DNA of 64,000 bases from Isoetes taiwanensis (lineage: Eukaryota > Streptophyta > Lycopodiopsida > Isoetales > Isoetaceae), in assembly GCA_021234155.1 (NCBI GenBank), contig JAJEKV010000008.1, forward strand, positions 10,348,740-10,412,739. Direction: 5' to 3'. The notes under the pieces are model-generated. The model worked only from the letters and a program-made list of their open reading frames with translations, ran no database searches and was not told the origin of the DNA. Positions 56,469 to 64,000 of this stretch are shown piece by piece (positions within the stretch are counted from its first letter, which is position 1; each line of letters opens with the position of its first letter). Both the position numbers and the translations under genes were made by a program.

Positions 56469-56739
56469 TTACTCTTGAGTTGTGCCAGAAGGCATTTTGG
56501 GCTTGTCAAAAGTGGCTCTGGTGCAACTCTGGAGTAATTTGCCCTAATTTCCAAGTTCCTTAATTATTTTGGGAATTTCAAGATGTTATTTTAGCTAAAT
56601 TCATGTTTTTAAGCTTGATTCCACTATTACTTTTTCATTTTGGACTAAATAAGGGTCCAAAAAGGGCCTTTACTATTGAGTTGCGCCTGGAGGCATTTTG
56701 GGATTGCCAAAAGTGGCTTTGGCACAACTTTGGAGTGAT
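56469..56739. repeat. Two 70-bp hairpin repeats, right pair
   Basis: Units 56469-56538 and 56670-56739 have the same plan and length as those at 54910 and 55103. They start TTACTCTTGAGTTGTGCC or TTACTATTGAGTTGCGCC and end GTGCAACTCTGGAGTAAT or GCACAACTTTGGAGTGAT. Spacing is 201 bp. The spacers share weak similarity with those of the left pair (CTTAAAAATTTTATT against GCTAAAAATTTTATT). Confidence 0.8.
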
Positions 56740-56999
56740 GGTCCAATTTGGTGACAAAAAAATTTATCTTCCTTAAAAATTTTATTCAATTTTCTTCCAA
56801 CTATGTCACCGTTATCTAACTAGTTCTAGAGATCATCAATCCCTACATTCTAGCCTATGAGAAAACAATTTCCCATACTTTCGAGGTCATAGTTTAAGAT
56901 TCTTCCCAAACTTCGAGTTCTACTGGGTTAGTTCTCCTACGAGGGTGAATGGTCAGTGCGCTGATCTTGGTCTACCAAAATCATTGTTTTGATATCATT

Positions 57000-58420
57000 G
57001 TCACGTCCCCCTAACCTATAATGATGCTCCCGTTGTATAAGCTATGGAGATCCCCTCCTGCCAACTGCAGATCAACAAGAGGTCGTCCACGTGGCATCAG
57101 CTACTAGTGATGCTCCAGAGTTGATGTGGAATTAGGACATGTCTTCGCCTGTCTTCCCCGGGGCCAATCTCACGCGAAAGCGTGTAAACGTAAGCATAGG
57201 CAACATGCATCATAATACAAGATAACAACAGACGGATGTTGTAACACTGGAGCTGGTCAGCAATAGAAGAATGGCAAGTGTAGTCCACTCCATCCGCCCC
57301 TCCTGTGCATTAGATCGAAAAGTTTCGGGTCTCGACTGTAGCCTGCCAGAGACGTAAAGCTAAGGCCACTCCAAGGTTGCATCTCCCTTTCTGATGAGGC
57401 AAGAAGGCTATTCCTTCCAAGAGGTATCTTGTCGTACCAGGCAGCTAGAGAGATGAGGTTGCCCCCGGTCGTACTCAACCTAACCTCACTGAGGTGATGC
57501 ATCAACTAGGAGGGGTCAAACCCATGCCTTCCCCTCACACAGTGATAAGGAATTGGATCCCTAGGAGATAAGCACACCCTAGATCCCTCTGCAATTGAAA
57601 AACGTCCCCTATTCTAAGCCAGTCAAGGCTCTAGGCCCACAATCAGGCAGGCTCTCTATGCACAGGCCGCATTGTAATGGGAATTATAAAGATCTAATTA
57701 CTAGAATCATGCTACACATGGCTCCTAGATCTCTACCCCCTTACTCCCATACACAAGTGGTGCAAAACAGAGTTATCATACCATATTCATCTAACATCGT
57801 AATAGAACAACAATTCTAATACATCATGTCTAATCCTTAAAGAATACAAGGGTCAGTGTTCTTTGGTCAGTAAGATTCTAGGGTTAATGGTCTATGAGCA
57901 TGTAATGCTAAAACAGAGGTGATCCCTAGCTTAAACCGTACTGCTAAGCTACAATTAACAACTTAAAATATAACCAAACTGCTCCTTCACCCAAGTCTCC
58001 ACTGAAACTGCCTGATACGACGCTCTTCACTAAATGCGAAGGCGGTGGAGCAACACCTTAGATATGCGAGCTCTACTTGAGATCTGAGCCTTCTACCCTC
58101 CAAAGCCCAAAATGACCTTTGGAACCCGCTAGTAGCCCAGAAACCTAAAAGGTTTTAGGGTTTATGCTCTCTCCCTTATATAAGCCTCGAAACTGGAGCC
58201 TTGGTCTGCAACTGGGCCACTTGGTCCAATGATGCCTTGCCACATGGCAAGTGGGAGCCACTAACATCTTTATGGAAAATATAGTTATTTGGGGTGGGGT
58301 GCTCTTCACTTGACATGTTCCGCACATGCAACGGGGCATGTGCCACACATGTAGGCTTTAATGACTCACACTTAACTTGTTATGTTGGAATAACATATTG
58401 GGTGTTCGCCACTAGAGGGA
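57000..58420. mobile_element. LTR-retrotransposon-like non-coding repeat, copy 2
   Basis: 57000-57850 matches 20520-21665 in block order, for example GTAGTCCACTCCATCCGCCC and GCACAGGCCGCA. 58206-58415 matches 54316-54508. No protein domain is seen. The block may be LTR plus untranslated leader of a Gypsy-like family, or several nested pieces. Confidence 0.45.
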
Positions 58421-58654
58421 AATATATTACGTGACTCACATAATATATCTAAGGTTCGTTGGTGGTATTATACCATTAAGCACCATCATACCTATAGTAT
58501 GATCGTGATCTACCCTTGTACATGTCATCTTGGTGACGTGTATTGTGACGTGGCAGTATAATACACATATTCCTAGCATAAACATGTGAACATGGTTTAT
58601 CAGCATATCACATGATAGTCCATTCTCCAGTTTCTTCTTTACATTCATCTTATT

Positions 58655-58966
58655 TTAGAAGCTCTTCGGATGCGCTATCCATTCCAAAATAAGTTTTTCC
58701 TGTCTAGCTTTCATGTAGGCCCTCTTTTTCCTCCTGATCACCCTCCTGTATATTAGCAACATTTGCTTTTTTCTCAATTTTTGGTGCCTCAATATATCTT
58801 TGGCGTGCTTGCTTGCAATCTGTGTCAGACCAGAATTACACGACAGTAACCCTTTCACTGCCCTGTTAGAATGGAAACATGGCCGAACAGCTTGTAACAA
58901 TGTGTTGATAATACACTTAGTCATCTCAGGCACATCATCACATTCTTGCAAAGTTACACTCTCCAT
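58655..58966 (-). CDS. Hypothetical basic ORF, 103 codons
   Basis: Minus-strand frame starting MESVTLQECDDVPEMTKCII and ending in a basic stretch (RHQKLRKKQMLLIYRRVIRR, KKRAYMKARQEK). No family is recognised. The basic C-terminus could bind nucleic acid, which is inference only. The frame is uninterrupted, but no promoter or splice evidence is seen. Confidence 0.25.
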   Translation of the reverse strand: MESVTLQECDDVPEMTKCIINTLLQAVRPCFHSNRAVKGLLSCNSGLTQIASKHAKDILRHQKLRKKQMLLIYRRVIRRKKRAYMKARQEKLILEWIAHPKSF

Positions 58967-58999
58967 TTATGGTAGCGAAAATCCAAGCAGAGCAGAGTA

Positions 59000-59960
59000 G
59001 CTCTTATCACAAAGCAGCATAGCTCTTATCGCAGAACAGAGCCCAAGCTATTTTGTGATAAAAACCACTGCAAATCTTGATAGAGCGTAGATATATCAAT
59101 GGCAAAGGATGAAAACAGATGCATCAGCATATGCGTGTAAAGAAAACTTAGCATCTATAACTATAGATCCAGAAAAAGAAATTACTCCACTTCACGAAAA
59201 AACCTACATTGGAACTCGAATCCAGGTCAAAAAACACCCATTCTTTAACAACTCCATAGCTTTACTCTTGTTTTGGTGGTTCCTTCGTGGTGACGCCCTT
59301 CTCGCAGAATCACTAACCCGTCGAGAATGGGTTCTGTTCTGGAGACCCCGTTTCGTGTACCTGAGACCATCAGGTACTTTTTGGTGGATACCAGCCATCA
59401 GTCCGCTGAAATCATCTCAGTCGTTCAAAAAATCCTTTTTGGCAAAATCACAAATGTATTATTCCACCAGATGGAATCACCATCTGAAATTTTCTGCCAG
59501 ATGGAATATCCTAACAATAAAAATTTAAAATTTTTACTTGGAAAATATGCAAGAAATACAGAGAAAATATGCTAAGATCAGCGAAGAATCTAATATATGA
59601 ACAAGAATCAAGAGTATAATGGTCCGAAGGCAAGCAAGAACATGAGACAGATGCCTAGGAGGCTCAAGACTAGCATTGAACCGGAATGCTTTGACAAGAA
59701 TGAGGTGCCTCCTTATATATCTAGGCCAACATTCAGGATTGTGCCACTCCAATGGATGAGTAGATTCATTGATATTCCCCATTCCATAAATCTCTTTTCC
59801 TGTTTTCTGCATGTAAAAAGGGAATAAATAAGTTGATCAAACTTCAAAAAGCTTCATAAATTGCTTCTCTGCGAGTGATACTCCCATTGGTCCATATCTT
59901 GAGCGCCAAGTGTCGCGCATGCATGTAAGTCGAGAATATCTAATAACAACCCCACATATG
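59000..59960. other. Mostly non-coding, two weak ORFs
   Basis: A short duplication of TAGCTCTTATC(A/G)CA lies near 58999-59035. Frames at 59327-59575 (MGSVLETPFRVPETIRYFLV) and 59597-59827 (MNKNQEYNGPKASKNMRQMP) look partly protein-like but are not recognised and have no supporting signals. Confidence 0.3.
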
Positions 59961-59976
59961 AGAAATATGTAAGTAT

Positions 59977-60045
59977 TGGTAGCACATTTAGTAAAGGTGT
60001 GTGACTTGCAATTAGAAGGTTGCAGGTTCAAATTCTATTTTGTGC
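59977..60045 (+). ncRNA. tRNA-like sequence (possible SINE head)
   Basis: GGTAGCACATTTAGTAAAGG resembles an A-box region. GGTTGCAGGTTCAAATTC (60017-60034) contains a B box preceded by an anticodon-stem-like TTGCAATTAGAAGGTTGC. The flanks do not form a clean acceptor stem. It ends 30 bp from an 84-bp inverted-repeat element. Confidence 0.4.
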
Positions 60046-60066
60046 AATTACCCTTTTGCATCCGTG

Positions 60067-60150
60067 TGACGACCATCTTTTATACATATGAGTATAATGT
60101 TCGTATAATATGAATATGTTCGTATAATATGAATATTCGTATGGTCGTCA
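60067..60150. mobile_element. 84-bp element bounded by TGACGACCAT inverted repeats
   Basis: TGACGACCAT at 60067-60076 and ATGGTCGTCA at 60141-60150 are perfect inverted repeats. Between them the 19-mer ATGTTCGTATAATATGAAT is tandemly duplicated (about 60098-60136). On the minus strand its start TGA doubles as the stop codon of the chromodomain frame, directly after the purine tract AGGAGGGGGATGAAG. It could be the remnant of a very short LTR or a MITE. Confidence 0.5.
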
Positions 60151-61680
60151 CTTCATCCCCCTCCTACGATGCTGATGAGTCCTCGGAGCTGGGGCAGGAG
60201 TACTCAAACTTAGCGTATCTGGGTAACGTCGATAGAACTCTGCAATTTTATCAGGAGCATTAGTCAGATTCTCGGCAGGCTCCCAGGTTCTATCCCTTAA
60301 TGAGTATCCTTCCCAATCGACCAAGTAATACAATCACTAACGAAGAAACTTGGAGTCTAGAATCTCTCGAACCTCGAACTCCTCATGATCATCAATTTCC
60401 ACCGGTGGTGGAGGTGGAAGTACTCGATCTGGAAATGGATTCCCCATATAGGGCTCCGACAAAGACACATGGAACACTCGGTGAAGTCGAACTGACGGCG
60501 GAAGCTCCAGACGGAAAGCAGCATTACCAACTCGTTCAATGATCTAATAGAGACCCAATTGCCAGTGGTCGAGCTTGTTACAAGAACGAGCTATCGGCAA
60601 ATCCTGATGCAAGAGCCAAATAATATCACCAACTGCAAAAGGAGGAGCATCTTAATGGTGCTGATCTGCATGATAACGATAACGTGCTTGGGCCTGGAGG
60701 AGATGGTGCTGAAGATCATCCTGGAGCTTGCAGAGCTTCTCGAGCCTTTTCTCGGCACTGGGTTTGACTGAGTCGTATCCAAATAAAAGACCACCGGGGA
60801 TGCATGCCGAAATTAATGAAGAACAGTGTCTGGACCGTGGAAGCATGGACATAATTATTATAAGCAAATTCCGCCAGGGGTAGCCAATCGAACCAGTCAT
60901 CCTGCTGATAATTGATGAAGCATCGCAAATACTGCTCAAGTGTTTGATTAATGCGCTTCACTTGCCCGTTGGTCTCTGGATGATGTCTCGAAGAGAGTGA
61001 ATGTTCCACATGCAAGAATTGCAAAAGATGCTTCCAAAAACCGCAATAAACTAGGGGCCGCGGTCACTAACAATAGTATCTGGTAAGCCATGGAGTCGAA
61101 CCACCTCTCAAAACAAGAGAACAACCATGGCTTCACTGGAGATAGAAGTGCTGGAAGGAACGAAATGCACCATCTTGGAAAAACAGTCAACGACAATAAA
61201 GATGGCATCATGGCCCTGGGAGGATGGAAGCTCGGTGAAATGCTCTTCCAAGGATCGGCTGGAACTGGTTAGGTTGAAGCAGGCCATGTGGACGGTGCTT
61301 GGGAGCTTTTTCATGACAACAAATATCACGTGAGTGTACAAAAATCTCAACAGTGCGGTGGAGACCTGACCACCAATAATCTTGAGCAACGAGTTCCAGA
61401 GTCTTAGCAATCCCAAAATGGCTGCCGAGAGGAGAATCATGACAGGACTGCAGGACTTGAAGTCGAGGAGCACCATCCGGAATATACAGAAGTTCCTCAC
61501 AAAACAGAAGTCCATCTTGAGCCTCAAAATGATCATAGTCCAACCGCATTTGCCAGGAAGACGATGCTGAGCCAAGATGTGAAAATACATCCTGCACCAA
61601 AGGATAGAAAAGAAGAGATGCTCGAATAGACTCCAACAAAGATGTATCATAAGGCCTCTTGAATAAGGTGATGTCCATAA
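60148..61680 (-). pseudogene. Ty3/Gypsy chromovirus integrase with chromodomain
   Basis: Minus-strand order: the end of RNase H/linker (DVFSHLGSASSSWQMRLDYD); the integrase zinc finger (SCHDSPLGSHFGIAKTLELV and a following Cys/His pair in QDYWWSGLHRTVEIFVHS); catalytic-core fragments (HDAIFIVVDCFSKMVHFVP, then SLSSRHHPETNGQVKRINQT and LEQYLRCFINYQQDDWFDWL); and a C-terminal chromodomain (YYLVDWEGYSLRDRTWEPAE) ending at 60148. At least four frame changes make it inactive. The chromodomain places it in the chromovirus group, which targets marked chromatin. Upstream of about 61680 it is replaced by a Copia fragment. Confidence 0.9.
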
Positions 61681-61691
61681 GCTAGAAACAA

Positions 61692-62620
61692 TCAGGTCCT
61701 ATCATTCCTTGAATCACCATTATCCAAATCAACAAATGTGACTTGTTTCTCCTTATGAACATCTTCGTCTACATGTTTAGTTGAGCTGTCCATTCTCCTT
61801 TCATTATAAAGCTGATTCTCAATAAAGTACACATCTCTACTGACCATAACTCTTTTCCTTGCAGGATCATAAAGCTGATATCCCTTTGACAGCTCATCAT
61901 AGCCAATTAGATAACATTCAAGTGCTCGATCATCCAATTTTTTCCTTTCCTCTTTTGGAACTAGTACATAAGCAAGACAACCATATGCCTTGAATTTATC
62001 ATAAGAAGGTTTGCTGCCATACCATAATTCATCTGGAGTTTTCCCATTAATACTTCTGGATGGCAGTTTGTTTTGTATGTCCACAGCAGTCTTGACTGCT
62101 TCTTCCCATAAGAAATTAGGTAACCCTGCATGTTTAATCATGGCCCTTACTGCATTGAGAATGGACCTATTTTTTCTCTCTGAAACTCCATTTTGTTGTG
62201 GTGTATGTGAGCATGTAACTTGTCTTCTAATCCCATTTTGAAAGCAATAATTGTTAAACCTGCCATAAACAAACTCTCCTCCTCTGTCAGTTCTTAAACA
62301 TTTTAGTTTCATACCTGTTTGTCTTTCAACTTCAGCTTGATACAATTTGAAAGCTTCAAAAGCTTGATCTTTGGTTCTCAATGTATAGCATTTGGTCTTT
62401 CTGGAAAAATCATCAGTGAATGTGATAAAATACCTTTTGCCATGTATACTTCTCACATTTAAGGGGCCGCAAAGATCACTATGCACAAGTTCAAGTAATT
62501 CTTTGGCCCTTTTAGCCTTCTTGGGAAATGGAAGTCTGCTGGATTTCCCTTTAAAACAGCCAGCACAATTTAGATTTTCTTCCCCCTTAATTTATGCTGT
62601 AATCTGCCCTTGTTTGATCA
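61692..62620 (-). pseudogene. Ty1/Copia integrase fragment
   Basis: The minus-strand frame 62486-61692 is uninterrupted for 264 codons. It holds the integrase core with MHSDLCGPLNVRSIHGKRYF (first Asp), CLRTDRGGEFVYGRFNNYCF (second Asp) and PQQNGVSERKNRSILNAVRA (Glu), then GLPNFLWEEAVKTAVDIQN and the C-terminal YLIGYDELSKGYQLYDPARK. Just upstream (to about 62590) NCAGCFKGKSSRLPFPKKAK is the end of the pre-integrase zinc-binding region. Gag, protease and RT are absent. The fragment ends at the Gypsy junction near 61685. Its integrity makes it younger than its Gypsy neighbour. Confidence 0.9.
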
Positions 62621-62629
62621 TGAAATCCT

Positions 62630-63300
62630 ATTGTTTAAATTTGGTTTTTCTGACAAGTGAGAAACTTTTTGGATTTTTTTTTCAGGCTTCTTTTCTAAGG
62701 TTGTGGGGATTTTTAACGTCGGAAAATATTTCTGATTACCAAAAATCAAGAAAATTTCCTCGAATATGATTTCAGCAGGTTTTGCTTTTGATGGATTATT
62801 TCCTTTCTGGCATCGAGGCCTTGCATGTCGGATGGAAGACACGTTCATAGGGTGTTTGGCATTATTACATGCCATTATCAGAAACTTTGACCGGCTTAGA
62901 AATTTATCGAGCAGTATATTAGCTGGGCGAAGAGACTTTGTGGCGTTCGAGGGCTTTATGAAGCATGCAAGGCTTCTTAATAATTCTTTATTGTTTGACA
63001 GGTATGGTGCGCATCCTATTTTTTTTGTCTGTTCTGCTCTTTGTTTCCATTTCCATGCTTGGATGTTCGGTTCATATGTCTTTGGATTCAGGGCTTCAAT
63101 ATTGACACTCTACCATGGTGCCGATCATCTGGCCTAGGTTATAATCCATCACAAGCTTTCGCTCTGCCATGGGGTGGGAAAAAATTCTATTTCTTTTCTT
63201 TTTTGTAGTGTCTCCTATGGATCTGCTTCGCTGCCACTGGATTTGCTTCACTGTGACTCGAAGTTTCGAAATTCATATCTCACGTTTCTGATATATGATC
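62630..63300. other. Spacer with an unrecognised ORF
   Basis: A 123-codon plus frame (62766-63137) starts MISAGFAFDGLFPFWHRGLA and is Phe/His/Leu-rich. No domain is recognised. It could include 5' sequence of the gene starting at 63305. Confidence 0.25.
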
Positions 63301-63304
63301 ATGG

Positions 63305-64000
63305 ATGGTGACTTTGACGTCCTACCCAAAGGCACACGTAAAACCTGGAACTCCGTTATTTATTTGCAAAGGAAAAAATGTTGCTTCAAAAGGTAGGCAA
63401 TTTGGGTGTTTCTTTCGAATTTGCATCATCATGTATTTGAACTTTATCAAACCAAGCGGTTGCATGGTCTTTACCAATGCCAGATGGCTGCATTTCTTTT
63501 TTTTACTTTAGAAAGCTCTCTTCAAAATACGTGCAGGAGGAGTAAGTATTTATAGTTTTAGGCTTTGATTTTTAACTTGATCTTTACCCCATTGAAATCT
63601 GTGCATCACATTCGATGCCTCACTGCATTTAGATCACGGTTCTCACCTTCATCTCGACTACACCAAGTGGGCAAGAGATAGACATTCAATTATTGTTTAG
63701 GTTGTTGCCTTTAAGTTCTACACTGGTATGAGTGATGTCTTGGAGTAAACGTGTATACGGTTCTATGCCATGTATTGATTGCTTCTCATAGTAAAGGTCA
63801 CAGGCTATCTGAGCCTATACCTTCATTTTACAACACATGTATGTGCTTACATGTACATGATTTTGACTTCTCTTTTTACAGGCTACAGATTTAAAAGTCT
63901 TGAAGAGTGGAGAAGCAACCATGTGTCTTATTGGGACCACCATAGCAAACAGGGAGCACATGTAGCATGTAAGGAGAGAACTATTTCTCATTTGTTACAT
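63305..64000 (+). CDS. 5' two exons of an unrecognised gene, running off the window
   Basis: The first coding exon, 63305-63392, encodes MVTLTSYPKAHVKPGTPLFI then CKGKNVASK and ends at a donor AAG/GTAGGC. The second starts at 63882 after a strong pyrimidine tract and acceptor (CTCTTTTTACAG) and encodes YRFKSLEEWRSNHVSYWDHH then SKQGAHVACKERTISHLLH, open to the window edge. The split codon (G/GC) keeps the phase, and the other two phases of exon 2 contain stops. No family is recognised. An upstream exon is possible. Confidence 0.4.

Noticed and set aside
1-64000. Search for plastid or mitochondrial insertions, rRNA and clean tRNA genes
   Set aside because: None was recognised by eye. The two tRNA-like sequences lack convincing acceptor stems.

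Overview
The window looks like nuclear DNA of a land plant. It is AT-rich, gene-poor and full of decayed transposable elements. Two intact protein genes are certain: an intronless Lhcb1-type chlorophyll a/b-binding protein (33503-34306, +) and an 815-residue DYW-type PPR protein (16795-19242, -). The mix of a DYW editing-factor family, plant Copia and chromodomain Gypsy retrotransposons, several LINE lineages and short MITE/TRIM elements suits a large vascular-plant genome. The PPR style makes me lean to a non-seed plant such as a fern, but that is inference.

Layout. 0.6-3.7 kb (-): decayed transposase-like coding sequence. 4.2-8.5 kb (-): pieces of an unrecognised multi-exon gene, interrupted by a LINE fragment inside an acidic repeat and by a complete 449-bp TRIM (7985-8433). 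8.6-16.7 kb: mostly non-coding, with weak minus-strand exon candidates (11-13 kb), a minisatellite and a second TRIM of the same family in opposite orientation (14469-14923, TSD CCCTT). 16.8-19.2 kb: DYW-PPR gene. 19.5-25.8 kb: LINE remnant, LTR-type repeat, heat-shock-element/TATA cluster and a 990-bp Mutator-like TIR element (23861-24850) with a 9-bp TSD. 25.8-27.1 kb: GC-rich island carrying a Jas/TPL-binding-type (TDBD) domain fragment. 27.7-31.0 kb: two LINE fragments. 33.2-34.6 kb: LHCB1 with CCAAT/I-box/TATA and a polyadenylation signal. 35.4-37.1 kb: AGATTC-type array, tRNA-like sequence and a CACGTG-containing minisatellite. 37.4-43.2 kb: two nearly identical LINE 3' ends about 4.6 kb apart, separated by diverged tandem duplications and a candidate first exon (40702-40839, -). 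43.8-47.7 kb: second AGATTC array and a long degenerate LINE. 49.1-50.4 kb: PPR pseudogene split by a hAT-like MITE. 51.7-53.8 kb: Copia pseudogene. 54.9-56.8 kb: a divergent histone-H3-like pseudogene with a long charged N-terminus, flanked by four copies of a 70-bp hairpin repeat. 57-58.4 kb: LTR-like repeat. 60.1-62.6 kb: a Copia integrase joined to a Gypsy integrase/chromodomain, both truncated at the junction. 63.3-64.0 kb: first two exons of an unrecognised gene leaving the window.

Nothing behaves as an operon; each gene is a separate transcription unit. LHCB1 serves photosystem II light harvesting, and the PPR protein is predicted to edit organellar RNA. The most unusual items are the H3-fold pseudogene with its hairpin repeats, the two AGATTC arrays, and several transposons whose ends and target duplications can be read to the base.
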